A stretch of DNA of 64,000 nt from Sinorhizobium mexicanum (GCF_013488225.1 NZ_CP041238.1:397501-461500), one strand, 5' to 3'; numbered from the stretch's first letter, positions 43,642-54,035 are shown. The notes: generated from the letters alone by a model not told the origin. Translations and numbers: made by a program.

Positions 43642-45174
43642 ATGGTCGCGCGTGTCAGCACGGTTGCATTCCAGGGGATTGAAGGTGTTCCGGTCGATGT
43701 GCAGGTGATGGTTGCACCCGGCAAGGTCGGCATGCAGATCGTCGGCCTGCCGGACAAGGCGGTCGCTGAAAGCCGCGAGCGCGTCCAGGCGGCGCTGCAC
43801 GCCTCGGGACTGGCGCTGCCGGCCAAGCGGGTCACAGTCAATCTGGCGCCGGCCGACCTGCCAAAGGAAGGTAGCCATTTCGACCTCGCCATCGCCCTCG
43901 GGCTGATGGCGGCGCTCGGTGCCGTTCCGGCGGATGCGCTCACCGGCTACGTCGTCATCGGTGAACTCAATCTGGACGGCACCATTGCCGCCGTCGCTGG
44001 CGCGTTGCCTGCTGCCATCGGCGCCAACGCGCTCGGCAAGGGCCTGATCTGCCCGGCGGAAAGCGGCCCAGAAGCCGCCTGGGCCGGATCGGAAATCGAC
44101 ATCCTCGCGCCGCGCAGTCTGATCGCCATCGCCAACCATTTTCGCGGCACGCAGGTGCTCTCCCGCCCCGAGCCCGCCATACGGGCTGCCGCTGCCAACC
44201 TGCCCGATCTCGCCGACATCAAGGGCCAGGAGAGTGCCAAGCGGGCGCTGGAGGTGGCCGCTGCTGGCAACCATAATCTATTGATGGTCGGTCCTCCCGG
44301 CTCCGGCAAGTCGATGCTTGCCGCACGCCTGCCGTCGATCCTGCCACCGCTTTCGCCGGCGGAATTGCTCGAAGTCTCGATGGTCCATTCGATCGCGGGT
44401 CAGTTGCCGGGCGGCAAGCTTTCCGACCGGAGGCCGTTTCGCGCGCCGCACCATTCGGCCACCATGGCCGCCCTGATCGGGGGCGGGCTCAGGGCGAAGC
44501 CCGGTGAGGCATCGCTCGCCCACCACGGCGTGCTCTTTCTCGACGAGTTTCCGGAGTTTTCGCCGCAGGTCCTCGACGCGCTGCGCCAACCGCTCGAAAC
44601 CGCCGAATGCATCATCGCGCGTGCCAATCACCGTGTCAGCTATCCGGCGGCGATCCAGCTCGTCGCGGCGATGAACCCCTGCCGTTGCGGCATGGCGGGT
44701 GAGCCCGGGCGCACATGCGCCCGCGGTCCGCGCTGCATGACCGATTATCAGGCGCGGATTTCCGGACCGCTGATGGACCGCATCGATATCCGCATCGACG
44801 TCCCGGCCGTCAGTGCTGCGGACCTCCTCCGCCCGATGGCGGCCGAACCGAGTGCAGCCGTCGCCAAGCGCGTCGCCCGCGCCCGCGCGCTGCAGGCGGA
44901 CCGCTTCGCCGCGCTCGGCCATCCGGAGCTCACGAACAATGCCCGCGCATCTACGACGATGATCGAGAAGATCGCCGAGCCAGACGCCACCGGCCTGCAG
45001 CTCCTACGCGACGCTGCGGAGAAGATGAAGTTCTCGGCGCGCGGCTACCACCGGGTGCTGAAGGTGGCCCGCACGCTTGCCGACCTCGACGAGGCGCCGA
45101 CCGTTGGCCGCATCCATCTTGCCGAAGCGATTTCCTACCGTGTTGCCGGTGAGCGATTGCCGGTGGCGGCGTAG
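43642..45174 (+). CDS. comM: ComM/YifB family AAA+ ATPase
   Basis: 510 residues. The N-terminal ChlI-like Lon-protease-like domain (about 1-170, VSTVAFQGIEGVPVDVQVMV) is followed by a Mg-chelatase-like AAA+ domain: Walker A VGPPGSGKSMLAARLPSIL (about 215), Walker B GVLFLDEFPEFSP (about 295), and a zinc-type cluster CRCGMAGEPGRTCARGPRC. ComM is a hexameric helicase promoting branch migration during integration of transforming DNA. An SOS box lies upstream, so it may be damage-inducible here. Confidence 0.94.
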   Translation: MVARVSTVAFQGIEGVPVDVQVMVAPGKVGMQIVGLPDKAVAESRERVQAALHASGLALPAKRVTVNLAPADLPKEGSHFDLAIALGLMAALGAVPADALTGYVVIGELNLDGTIAAVAGALPAAIGANALGKGLICPAESGPEAAWAGSEIDILAPRSLIAIANHFRGTQVLSRPEPAIRAAAANLPDLADIKGQESAKRALEVAAAGNHNLLMVGPPGSGKSMLAARLPSILPPLSPAELLEVSMVHSIAGQLPGGKLSDRRPFRAPHHSATMAALIGGGLRAKPGEASLAHHGVLFLDEFPEFSPQVLDALRQPLETAECIIARANHRVSYPAAIQLVAAMNPCRCGMAGEPGRTCARGPRCMTDYQARISGPLMDRIDIRIDVPAVSAADLLRPMAAEPSAAVAKRVARARALQADRFAALGHPELTNNARASTTMIEKIAEPDATGLQLLRDAAEKMKFSARGYHRVLKVARTLADLDEAPTVGRIHLAEAISYRVAGERLPVAA

Positions 45175-45299
45175 CGTCATCAAGTGCGAAACAAAACGGA
45201 GCGCGCCGGGGCAAACCGAAGCGCAGGCCTGATCGCGTAGCCGGGACCGCTTACCGCACACCCAAGCGTCGATTCGTTCGACGACTCGCCCTATACCGG

Positions 45300-45602
45300 T
45301 CACAAGCTCTCCTGGATCAGCGTTTTCGCCGCCCTGATTCGCGCCTCGTCACGTTTGTAGAAGACCCATTGCTTGATCCGCTTCGCGCGCACAAGCCCGG
45401 CCTGAGACAGAACACGCATGTGCTCGCTCAGCGTCGCCGGGGAAATGGCGAGCTTGTCCGCTATCAACACGGCGCAGACGCCGTCCTCGATGAGATCTCC
45501 GTCCACCTGCGGCGGGAAATGGGCCAGCGGCTCTTTGAGCCAGGCGAGAATCTGAAGCCGCCGTTCGTTGGCGAGCGCTTTCATGATATCAATCTCTTGC
45601 AT
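45300..45602 (-). CDS. ArsR family transcriptional regulator
   Basis: 100 residues. The winged helix-turn-helix has MKALANERRLQILAWLKEP at the N-terminus and the recognition helix in ISPATLSEHMRVLSQAGLVRAKRIKQWVFY (overlapping stretches). It carries a Cys in DGVCAVLIADKL but not the CxC metal site of true ArsR/SmtB sensors, so the ligand is not obviously a metal. It is divergent from a threonine dehydratase-like gene. The palindrome 45603-45626 abuts its first ATG; a start at the ATG at 45584 (residue 7) would leave room for a ribosome site. Confidence 0.88.
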   Translation of the reverse strand: MQEIDIMKALANERRLQILAWLKEPLAHFPPQVDGDLIEDGVCAVLIADKLAISPATLSEHMRVLSQAGLVRAKRIKQWVFYKRDEARIRAAKTLIQESL

Positions 45603-45626
45603 TTCGTTAGTTTGCTAAGTTACGAA
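45603..45626. promoter_or_regulatory. 24-bp operator palindrome between arsR and dehydratase genes
   Basis: TTCGTTAGTTTGCTAAGTTACGAA: 18 of 24 positions are symmetric, with perfect outer arms TTCGT / ACGAA. It touches the annotated ArsR start and lies 96 bp from the dehydratase start. Likely an ArsR-dimer site controlling both genes. Confidence 0.6.
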
Positions 45627-45721
45627 TTAAAGTCAATGGTGAAGCGGGATTGGATAAAGTTTGCGCGATGCTCCGCCCGCATGGTCGGTTTGACACAGAA
45701 ATATCGCGTTGGGAGCTTTCC

Positions 45722-46666
45722 ATGATGATTGATACCTCCGTTTCACAGACACGCATCCGGGAGGCGGAAGCTCTGATCCGTCCCTACATTCGGCGCACGC
45801 CCATTCTCCGCGTCGACATGGCGGATTTCGGCCGAGCGCCCCTGTCTGTCGGACTCAAGCTCGAATGTTTACAGCATTCCGGATCGTTCAAGGCGCGGGG
45901 CGCCTTCACCAATCTGGTCGGACGAGCCGTGCCGCCGGCCGGTGTTGTCGCCGCGTCGGGTGGCAATCATGGTGCCGCGGTCGCCTATGCGGCAAGCCGC
46001 TTGGGCGTTCCCGCGACAATTTTCGTGCCAGATGTGACGTCACCCGCCAAAGCGGCCCGGATCCGAAGCTATGGTGCAAAGCTGGTTGTCGGGGGCGAGC
46101 GCTATGCGGATGCCCTTTCGGCAAGCGAAATGTTCGTGAAAGAGGCAGGCGTGCGTGCTATCCACGCCTACGACCAGACTGAGACTTTGATCGGCCAGGG
46201 AACCATCGGCCTGGAGATAGAACAGGACCTGCCGGACATTGACACTTTGCTGGTTGCCGTCGGCGGAGGCGGATTGATTGGCGGCATAGCAGCCTGGTTT
46301 GCCGGACGGACGCGAGTCATCGCGGTGGAGCCCGAAGGCTCGCCGACGCTGCACATGGCGCTCGACGCCGGCCGGCCGGTTGATGCTCCCGCCGAGGGAA
46401 TTGCCGCCGATTCCCTAGCGCCGAAGCGGGTCGGCGCACTGATGTTCCCCATCGCCCAAGCTTACGTCGAGCGCTCGATCCTTGTCGGTGACGACGAAAT
46501 CAAACAGGCGCAGGCAGCACTGTGGGACACGATACGGATCGTCGCGGAACCGGGCGGTGCAGCGGCCTTTGCCGCCCTATTGAGCGGAAAATATACGCCG
46601 GAGCCAGGCGAGAAAGTCTGCGTCCTTATATGCGGCGCAAATACAACAGCGGTCCATTTCGACTGA
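45722..46666 (+). CDS. Threonine/serine dehydratase-like PLP enzyme
   Basis: 314 residues from the ATG at 45722, which has GGGAG 7 bases upstream. A fold-type II PLP enzyme: the Schiff-base Lys is in SGSFKARGA (about residue 59), the phosphate/pyridoxal loop is GGGGLIGGIA (about 180), and ASGGNHGAAVAYAA is conserved in threonine dehydratases (family start RTPILRVD). It has no C-terminal ACT domain, so it is the catabolic/short type and not feedback-inhibited IlvA. ArsR lies divergent and probably controls it. Confidence 0.87.
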   Translation: MMIDTSVSQTRIREAEALIRPYIRRTPILRVDMADFGRAPLSVGLKLECLQHSGSFKARGAFTNLVGRAVPPAGVVAASGGNHGAAVAYAASRLGVPATIFVPDVTSPAKAARIRSYGAKLVVGGERYADALSASEMFVKEAGVRAIHAYDQTETLIGQGTIGLEIEQDLPDIDTLLVAVGGGGLIGGIAAWFAGRTRVIAVEPEGSPTLHMALDAGRPVDAPAEGIAADSLAPKRVGALMFPIAQAYVERSILVGDDEIKQAQAALWDTIRIVAEPGGAAAFAALLSGKYTPEPGEKVCVLICGANTTAVHFD

Positions 46667-46675
46667 TATTTGCAG

Positions 46676-46739
46676 GGATTCAAAGGGCCACGGACCATTG
46701 CCGTCCAAAAGAGGGGGCAAGAAGCGGCCCTTTGAATCC
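46676..46739. terminator. 14-bp perfect inverted repeat between convergent genes
   Basis: GGATTCAAAGGGCC (46676-46689) and GGCCCTTTGAATCC (46726-46739) are perfect arms with a 36-base loop holding a small GGAC/GTCC hairpin. It fills the gap between the dehydratase stop (46666) and cysK stop (46749). It is likely a bidirectional terminator, though without T-runs. Confidence 0.5.
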
Positions 46740-46748
46740 AGCGTGAGA

Positions 46749-47717
<969 letters not shown>

Positions 47718-47853
47718 GTGTTTCTCCCTTAATTGAAATCGTTGCGGCGAGAATACGGGGAATAACAAGCCCGTTCCAGGGTGAGACGGGCCTCGGAGCG
47801 TGCCAGCCGGAGGAAAAAAGCGTCTACACGACAGCCCGCGGCGAAATCTTTTT

Positions 47854-48471
47854 TCAGCTCGCGCGAGTGGCGATGTAGGCCGCCGTTCCGGCAAGAATGC
47901 CGGCGGCTGCGCGGTTCAATGCCTTGAGCGCCTTCGGCTGCTTCAGGAGCGAACGGGCGCGGGCCGCGAGCAGCATGTAAGGCACCAGCACCGTAAGAAG
48001 GACGAGGAAGGTTGCCGCCAATAGCAGGCTGTAATCCTCGGGGCCGATCGCTGCGAGATCGATGAGCGTCGGCACGAGCGCAACATAGAACAGCATCGTC
48101 TTGGGGTTGCCGAGCGTCACCATGAGCCCCGACAGGAAAGACATCGCCGCGCTCGCCGATTTTTTCGCCTGTATGTCCTGCGACAACAGGCCGGCGGTCC
48201 AAAGCTTCCAGGCGATGTAACCGAGATAGAGCGCACCGGCGATCTTCACGATCAGAAAGGCCGCGGTGAAGGTCTGGGCGACGAAGGCGAGTCCGAGCAC
48301 CACGGCCGTCAGATAGGTCATGTCGCCAAGAATCAGTCCGAGGCCCATGAAAAAGGTTTCACGAAAGCCGGAGCCGAGTGCCCGCGCAACCAGCGCCGTT
48401 ATCCCGGGGCCGGGAATGGCTGCGGCGATGAAGAGGGCGCCGCTATAGGCGAGAAGGGCCGCGAGTGTCAC
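47854..48471 (-). CDS. LysE/RhtB family amino acid exporter
   Basis: 205 residues from the GTG at 48471 ([20 protein letters not shown]), with AGGAGG 9 bases upstream. Six membrane segments. The signature [17 protein letters not shown] near residue 20 is the LysE motif, and [14 protein letters not shown] and [15 protein letters not shown] are further typical segments. Inner membrane; substrate unknown (amino acid or homoserine lactone-like compounds are typical). The next gene, divergent across 173 bp, is also LysE family. Confidence 0.9.
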   Translation of the reverse strand: MTLAALLAYSGALFIAAAIPGPGITALVARALGSGFRETFFMGLGLILGDMTYLTAVVLGLAFVAQTFTAAFLIVKIAGALYLGYIAWKLWTAGLLSQDIQAKKSASAAMSFLSGLMVTLGNPKTMLFYVALVPTLIDLAAIGPEDYSLLLAATFLVLLTVLVPYMLLAARARSLLKQPKALKALNRAAAGILAGTAAYIATRAS

Positions 48472-48644
48472 GATGTGTTTCCTCCTGGACGATGATCTGT
48501 TTAGCGCAAAGCGTGGCGAAGGAGAACCTGCGTTGACCCTATCGCGACGCTTCTCGTGAGAAAATTGATCGGGTGACAAGAACGCCGTTGCTCGGCTCCG
48601 AAGAGCCGTTCACCTTCCGGAAAAATTGCGGAGGGTCATGCTTC

Positions 48645-49277
48645 ATGCCCGAAATCCAGAACCTTGTCGGCTTTGCCCTGATTGCGCTCGGCATGGTGCT
48701 GACGCCCGGCCCGAACATGATCTACCTGATCTCGCGTTCCATCTGCCAGGGACCGGCGGCGGGCCTCATCTCACTCGGAGGCGTGGCGTTCGGTTTCGTC
48801 TTCTACATGGTCTTTGCCGCGCTTGGCATCACCGCATTGCTGCTGGCGGTTCCTTTCGCCTACGACGCCTTGCGTTTTGCCGGAGCGGTTTACCTGCTTT
48901 ATCTCGCCTGGCAGGCAGTCCGGCCCGGCGGCCGCTCGCCCTTCCAGGTGCGCGACCTGCCGAAGGACGGGCCGCGCAAGCTCTTTCTGATGGGGCTTGT
49001 CACCAACCTGCTCAACCCGAAGGTGGCAGTCCTCTACCTTTCGCTGCTGCCGCAATTTATCCGCCCCGAACAGGGCGACATCCTTCTCCAGTCGCTCGTC
49101 TTTGGCGGCCTGCAGATCATGATCAGCGTCACCGTTAACGCCTTGATCGCGGTGACGGCGGGCTCGATCGCCGCCTTCCTTGCCGGCCGCCCGCTCTTCA
49201 TGCTGGTGCAGCGGTGGTTGATGAGCACCGTGCTTGCGAGCCTTGCCGTCAGCATGGCGGCGGAGGCGCGCAGATAA
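48645..49277 (+). CDS. LysE family translocator (second copy)
   Basis: 210 residues from the ATG at 48645 (MPEIQNLVGFALIALGMVLT), with GGAGGG 9 bases upstream. Six membrane segments, LysE signature LTPGPNMIYLISRSICQGPA (about 19-38) and NLLNPKVAVLYLSLLPQF (about 125). It is divergent from another LysE gene but only distantly similar to it, so not a recent duplication. Substrate unknown. Confidence 0.9.
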   Translation: MPEIQNLVGFALIALGMVLTPGPNMIYLISRSICQGPAAGLISLGGVAFGFVFYMVFAALGITALLLAVPFAYDALRFAGAVYLLYLAWQAVRPGGRSPFQVRDLPKDGPRKLFLMGLVTNLLNPKVAVLYLSLLPQFIRPEQGDILLQSLVFGGLQIMISVTVNALIAVTAGSIAAFLAGRPLFMLVQRWLMSTVLASLAVSMAAEARR

Positions 49278-49331
49278 AGCGGGACGTGCGGGGCCAACAA
49301 CCTGCTTCCGGGTGGCTGGTGCGCGATCCTT

Positions 49332-49431
49332 CCACGGCGCCGCGCGTCTTTCAGAGGCACAAAATCGCTGTAGCGCTTTGAATCGCTGCGTGTTTTTATC
49401 CTTCAATCGGGGTACGATTTGAGAAAGCGTG
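49332..49431. repeat. Sinorhizobium intergenic repeat, family B
   Basis: CCACGGCGCCGCGCGTCTTTC, then GCTGTAGCGCTTTGAATCGCTG and the arms ATCCTTCAATCG / CGATTTGAGAAAG. Same module order as 30106-30206. It ends immediately before the ChaC-like start. Confidence 0.7.
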
Positions 49432-49432
49432 C

Positions 49433-50203
49433 GTGGCGGAGATGATGACGACACCCGGCAAACCAAGACCGCTCAGCTTGACCCCGGCCCACGTCGCAAA
49501 GGTTGACCGGGCGATTGCCGACGGCGGCCCGGGGCCGGGCGCTGTACTCCACAGCGATGCGGACTACGACGAATGGGTGGCGCGGATGATAAGGAGCCAT
49601 CCGGCTCCGGGGTCGCCAACGATGCTCTTCGCCTATGGATCGTTGATCTGGAGGCCGGAGATCGAACATGTCGGCGAAACGGTCGGTGTTGCCCGGGGCT
49701 GGCATCGCTCCTTCTGTTTCCGCATGATCCGCTTCCGGGGAACGCCCGAACAGCCGGGCCTCATGATGGCGCTCGATCGCGGGGGACAATGCCGAGGCGT
49801 GCTCTACGAATTGCCGGACGATGACCTCGAGGGGCAATTCGGAAAACTCTTCCGGCGCGAATTCACCTATAAGCCGCCCAACAGCATGCCGCGCTGGATC
49901 AAGGTCGAGACGGCCTCCGGGCCGGTGCCGGCCCTGGCCTTCGTCATGAACCGCGCTTCGCCGCTCTATGCCGGACGTCTCTCTCTCGAAGCCGTTGCCG
50001 AGGTCTTGGCTTGCGCCTGCGGTCATGTCGGCTCGGGGGCGGAGTATCTGCTCAACACCGTGGCGCATCTCGAGGCCAGGGGCATCCGGGACCGCAATCT
50101 ATGGCGCCTGCAAGCGCTCGTCGCAGAGTGCATCGAGCGCAACAATGGAACGGCGCATGCGAACGAGACCGCCGAGCGCCTGATGATCAGGCGCCCGGTC
50201 TGA
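49433..50203 (+). CDS. Glutathione-specific gamma-glutamylcyclotransferase (ChaC family)
   Basis: 256 residues from the GTG at 49433; ATGs at 49442 and 49445 are close alternatives, and no start has an ideal ribosome site because a repeat lies just upstream. The ChaC motif FAYGSLIWRPEIEHVGETVG (about 67-86) supplies the substrate-binding YGSL loop, and FGKLFRREF and LYAGRLSLEAVAEVLA are family-typical. The enzyme cleaves glutathione to 5-oxoproline and Cys-Gly. It lies beside a convergent DMT transporter, overlapping at the 3' ends. Confidence 0.88.
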   Translation: MAEMMTTPGKPRPLSLTPAHVAKVDRAIADGGPGPGAVLHSDADYDEWVARMIRSHPAPGSPTMLFAYGSLIWRPEIEHVGETVGVARGWHRSFCFRMIRFRGTPEQPGLMMALDRGGQCRGVLYELPDDDLEGQFGKLFRREFTYKPPNSMPRWIKVETASGPVPALAFVMNRASPLYAGRLSLEAVAEVLACACGHVGSGAEYLLNTVAHLEARGIRDRNLWRLQALVAECIERNNGTAHANETAERLMIRRPV

Positions 50204-51098
50204 TTGCGCGCTTGAAAAGCGGGACCGACCGAAGGCTCCAGCCGAGATTCATGCCGGCCGCGGCCAAGAGGATCGCCACCGAGCCGGCGATCTGTACCGC
50301 CTGCAATTCGTGACCGAAAGCCACCCGATCGACGAGGATCGCGGCGATCGGATAGATGAAGGAGAGCGCGCCGGTCATATGGGTCGGCAGCCGCTGGATC
50401 GCTCCGTAGAGCAGGATATACATGATGCCGGTATGGACGACGCCGACAGCGACGAGCAAGGTCCATTGCCACGCGCCCTCCGGCAGCGGCGCGGAGAGAG
50501 TGAAGGGCGCCAGCATGATCGCCCCGGTGAAGACCTGGATGAGCGCGATCAGATGCGGCGGCGTGCCGGTGAGAAGCTTGGTGACGAGCGCGGCGACGGC
50601 GTAGAAGAAGGCCGCGCCGATCGCAAGCGCGATGCCGGACAGATAATGGTCGGGATCGAAGCCGCCGCCGGGTTTGGCGGAGACGATCGCCATCATTCCC
50701 GCGAATGAGACCGAAAGCCAGAAAAGCTTGGTAACGGTGATCCGTTCGCCCAGAAACAGGGCGCCGAGACCGAGCAGCATGAAGGGCTGCGTGTTGTAGA
50801 CCATCGTGGCGATCGAGATCGATGCGCGCGAGTAGGCGGCAAAAAGCAGGAGCCAGTTGACGACGATGGCCACGCCGCCAAGCGTGGAAAGGAAGACGAC
50901 GCGCGGCTTTAGCTGGCGGAAGTCGATGAGCCCGAGCATTGCCGCGAGCGCGATCAGCGTCAGCGCACCGAAGACGCAGCGCCAGAATACCACACCTGTG
51001 ACCGGCTGGCCGGACATCAGCACGAACCAGCCGATGGTCCCCGAAATCAGCATTGCCGTCGTCATCTCAACACTTCCGCGCTTCAGTTCGCTATCCAT
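50187..51098 (-). CDS. EamA/DMT family transporter
   Basis: 303 residues from the ATG at 51098 (MDSELKRGSVEMTTAMLISG). About ten membrane segments in two EamA repeats; MVYNTQPFMLLGLGALFLGE and LIYPIAAIL-like FIYPIAAILVDRVAFGHEL regions mark the end of each half. It overlaps the end of the ChaC gene by 17 bases. It is divergent from an Lrp/AsnC regulator 135 bp away, so it is probably an Lrp-controlled amino acid exporter; the cargo is not known. Confidence 0.88.
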   Translation of the reverse strand: MDSELKRGSVEMTTAMLISGTIGWFVLMSGQPVTGVVFWRCVFGALTLIALAAMLGLIDFRQLKPRVVFLSTLGGVAIVVNWLLLFAAYSRASISIATMVYNTQPFMLLGLGALFLGERITVTKLFWLSVSFAGMMAIVSAKPGGGFDPDHYLSGIALAIGAAFFYAVAALVTKLLTGTPPHLIALIQVFTGAIMLAPFTLSAPLPEGAWQWTLLVAVGVVHTGIMYILLYGAIQRLPTHMTGALSFIYPIAAILVDRVAFGHELQAVQIAGSVAILLAAAGMNLGWSLRSVPLFKRAIRPGA

Positions 51099-51233
51099 CG
51101 CTGGTCTCCTTTTCCGATTGCATAACAATAATCGGCCGTTGGGCGATTTTACATGGATTCAGGAAGGCAGGTGGATTATGATGCCTAATTATGAGAGGCG
51201 AAGTGGCTGGTTTATCTTATCGCGGGTGACTTG

Positions 51234-51668
51234 ATGCTGGATGATGTCGATTGCCGCATTCTCGAGATTCTCGCGGCCAACGCCCGCGTGTCGCTGAAGG
51301 AGCTTGCGCAGGAGGCAGGCCTTTCCTCGCCGAGCGCGGCCGAAAGGCTGCGCAAGCTTGAGGAACGCGGCGTCATCAACGGCTTCACCGTCTCCATCGA
51401 TCCGGCGCGACTCGGCTATCCGTTGCAGGCGGTCGTGCGCGTCAAGCCGATGCCCGGCATGCTGCACATCGTCGAAAAGCTCATTCACGAAACGCCGGAG
51501 ATTGTCGAATGTGACAAGATCACCGGCGACGACTGCTTCATCGCCAAGATGCTGGTGCGGGATATGGAGGAATTGGACACGATCCTCGACCGGATCGCCG
51601 AACGGGCACAGACCAACACTTCGATCGTCAAGTCGACGCCGGTCAAGCGTCGGCTGCCGCCGCTTTAG
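51234..51668 (+). CDS. Lrp/AsnC family transcriptional regulator
   Basis: 144 residues from the ATG at 51234 (MLDDVDCRILEILAANARVS). Helix-turn-helix: LKELAQEAGLSSPSAAERLRKLEERGVI. RAM domain: MPGMLHIVEKLIHETPEIVE and CDKITGDDCFIAKMLVRDME. Lrp-type regulators next to divergent DMT exporters usually sense the exported amino acid. An imperfect dyad (ATTATGATGCCTAATTATGA, about 51177-51194) lies in the gap. Confidence 0.9.
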   Translation: MLDDVDCRILEILAANARVSLKELAQEAGLSSPSAAERLRKLEERGVINGFTVSIDPARLGYPLQAVVRVKPMPGMLHIVEKLIHETPEIVECDKITGDDCFIAKMLVRDMEELDTILDRIAERAQTNTSIVKSTPVKRRLPPL

Positions 51669-51726
51669 ATTCTCGTTTTATGCTGCGGTTAGCCCAAAAC
51701 CTCTTCACGCTTTTGGACCACATTCA

Positions 51727-52203
51727 TTACTTGGATCCGGTAGAACCGAAGCCGCCGGCGCCGCGTGCAGTCGTGCTCGCCCCGTCGGCCTCGCGGATCG
51801 CCACCTGCGTCACGGGTGCGATCACCATTTGGGCGATGCGCATGCCGCGCTCGATGACGAAATCGTCCTCGCCGAGATTGATGAGCAGCACCTTAACCTC
51901 GCCGCGATAGTCGCTGTCGATCGTTCCCGGCGTGTTAAGGCAGGTGATGCCGTGCTTGAAGGCAAGGCCCGAGCGCGGCCTGACCTGGCCTTCGTAGCCG
52001 AGAGGAATCTCGAAGATGAAACCGGTCGGCACCAAGGCGCGTCCCCCCGGCTTGATCGCCATCGGCCCGCCAGCGGGAACGGCTGCGCGCAAGTCCATGC
52101 CTGCGGCCCCGGCCGTCTCATATGCGGGCAGGTCGAGATCCTGCCCATGCGGGAGGCGGACGAGCGAGAGGGCAGGGCGGTTTTCAAGCGGATGCATGGT
52201 CAT
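51727..52203 (-). CDS. dut: Deoxyuridine 5'-triphosphate nucleotidohydrolase (dUTPase)
   Basis: 158 residues from the ATG at 52203 ([20 protein letters not shown]). All five trimeric-dUTPase motifs are present: [50 protein letters not shown] and the C-terminal [11 protein letters not shown]. It hydrolyses dUTP to dUMP, which keeps uracil out of DNA and feeds dTMP synthesis. Divergent from prfC with only about 91 bp between. Confidence 0.96.
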   Translation of the reverse strand: MTMHPLENRPALSLVRLPHGQDLDLPAYETAGAAGMDLRAAVPAGGPMAIKPGGRALVPTGFIFEIPLGYEGQVRPRSGLAFKHGITCLNTPGTIDSDYRGEVKVLLINLGEDDFVIERGMRIAQMVIAPVTQVAIREADGASTTARGAGGFGSTGSK

Positions 52204-52294
52204 TCCGTCATAAGCGCCAGCGGTCTTGTCGCAGTCAATTGCATATTGGTCTGCGAGCCTGTAAAGACCGCGCAACTCACAGGATACTCAGACT

Positions 52295-53878
52295 ATGGCC
52301 GAAAGCATTGCCGAGGCGGTTTCCCGCCGCCGCACATTTGCGATCATTTCGCACCCGGACGCCGGTAAAACGACGCTCACCGAAAAGCTCCTCCTCTTCG
52401 GCGGTGCGATCCAGCTCGCCGGTGAGGTCAAGGCCAAGAAGGACCGCATCCAGACCCGCTCGGACTGGATGAAGATCGAGCGCGAGCGCGGCATTTCGGT
52501 CGTCACCTCGGTGATGACCTTCGAATATAGCGACACCGTCTTCAACCTGCTCGACACGCCCGGCCACGAGGACTTCGCCGACGATACCTATCGCACGCTG
52601 ACGGCGGTGGACGCGGCCGTCATGGTGATCGACGCCGCCAAGGGCATCGAGCCGCGCACGCTGAAGCTCTTTGAAGTTTGCCGCCTGCGCGACATTCCGA
52701 TCATCACCTTCGTCAACAAGATGGACCGCGAGAGCCGCGATCCCTTCGAGATCCTCGATGAGGTCGAACACAAGCTGGCGCTCGACTGCGCGCCGGTCAC
52801 CTGGCCGATCGGCCGCTCGAAGACCTTCTGCGGCACCTATCACCTCGCCACCAACGAGGTGCGCGGCGCCGACACGCAGGAACGCCTGACCAAGGTCAAC
52901 GATCCGGAAATGGCTTCGCACCGCCTGCCGGAAAACGAGCGTGACGCCTTCATCGAGGAAACGACGCTGGCGATCGAGGCCTGCAAGCCGTTCGATCACA
53001 AGGCCTTCCTTGAAGGCCATCTGACGCCGGTCTTCTTCGGCTCGGCGCTCAGGAATTTTGGCGTGCGTGACCTCATCAATGCGTTGAGCGAGTTCGCGCC
53101 GGCGCCGCGCGCGCAGGTCGCCGATATTCGCACCGTCGAGGCGACGGACGAGAAGATGACGGCATTCGTCTTCAAGATTCAGGCGAATATGGATCCGAAC
53201 CATCGTGACCGCATCGCCTTCGTCCGTGTCTGCTCCGGCAAGCTCGAGCGCGGCATGAAGGCGCGGCTCTCGCGCACCGGCAAGCAGATGGGCCTGTCGG
53301 CACCGCAGTTCTTCTTCGCCTCGCAGCGCCAGCTCGCCGACACCGCCTTTGCCGGCGACGTCGTCGGCATCCCCAATCATGGCACGCTCCGCATCGGCGA
53401 TACGCTCACCGAAGGTGAGCCGCTCGTCTTCCAGGGCGTTCCGAACTTCGCCCCGGAAATTCTCCGCCGCGTCCGGCTTGAGGACGCGATGAAGGCAAAG
53501 AAGCTCAAGGAAGCGCTGCAGCAGATGGCGGAAGAGGGCGTCGTGCAGCTCTTTTCGCCGGAGGACGGCTCGCCGGCAATCGTCGGCGTCGTCGGCGCGC
53601 TGCAACTCGACGTTCTGAAGGAGCGGCTGCAGGCGGAATATGGCCTGCCAGTCTCCTTCGAGATGTCGCGCTTCTCTGTCTGCCGCTGGATTTCCGCCGA
53701 TCATCCGGGTGAGCTCGACAAGTTCATCACGGCCCGCCGCGGCGACATCGCGCGCGATCTCGACGGCGATCCGGTGTTCATGGCGCAGGACAGCTTCTCG
53801 TTGCGCTACGAGGCGGAACGCTATCCGGCGATCAGGATGGTGGCGATCAAGGAATATCACGTCGCCAAGGCGGCGTGA
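52295..53878 (+). CDS. prfC: Peptide chain release factor 3
   Basis: 527 residues, normal for RF3. A translational GTPase that recycles RF1/RF2 after termination. G1 SHPDAGKTTLTEKLLLFGGA (about 18-37), G3 DTPGHEDFADDTYR (about 86), G4 NKMDRE (about 141). The switch I region includes RERGISVVTSVMTF, typical of RF3 rather than EF-G. Cytoplasmic, monocistronic, followed by a RIME-like repeat. Confidence 0.97.
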   Translation: MAESIAEAVSRRRTFAIISHPDAGKTTLTEKLLLFGGAIQLAGEVKAKKDRIQTRSDWMKIERERGISVVTSVMTFEYSDTVFNLLDTPGHEDFADDTYRTLTAVDAAVMVIDAAKGIEPRTLKLFEVCRLRDIPIITFVNKMDRESRDPFEILDEVEHKLALDCAPVTWPIGRSKTFCGTYHLATNEVRGADTQERLTKVNDPEMASHRLPENERDAFIEETTLAIEACKPFDHKAFLEGHLTPVFFGSALRNFGVRDLINALSEFAPAPRAQVADIRTVEATDEKMTAFVFKIQANMDPNHRDRIAFVRVCSGKLERGMKARLSRTGKQMGLSAPQFFFASQRQLADTAFAGDVVGIPNHGTLRIGDTLTEGEPLVFQGVPNFAPEILRRVRLEDAMKAKKLKEALQQMAEEGVVQLFSPEDGSPAIVGVVGALQLDVLKERLQAEYGLPVSFEMSRFSVCRWISADHPGELDKFITARRGDIARDLDGDPVFMAQDSFSLRYEAERYPAIRMVAIKEYHVAKAA

Positions 53879-53884
53879 CGAATT

Positions 53885-53999
53885 TGCCCCTCACCCTAGC
53901 CCTCTCCCCGCTTGCGGGGAGAGGGGACAGGCGGGTGGGCGCGGCGTGCGTCCTTCTCCCTGTCGTAACGGGGAGAAGGTGCCGGCAGGCGGATGAGGG
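53885..53999. repeat. RIME-like composite palindromic repeat
   Basis: Full copy: GCCCCTCACCCTAGCCCTC, hairpin CTCTCCCCGCTTGCGGGGAG, spacer, then CCTTCTCCCTGTCGTAACGG..GGAGAAGG, ending GCCGGCAGGCGGATGAGGGC. It begins 6 bp after the prfC stop. Confidence 0.85.
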
Positions 54000-54035
54000 C
54001 TATTGCACGACAGCCGGTAAGAGGCGTCCGCGAGA

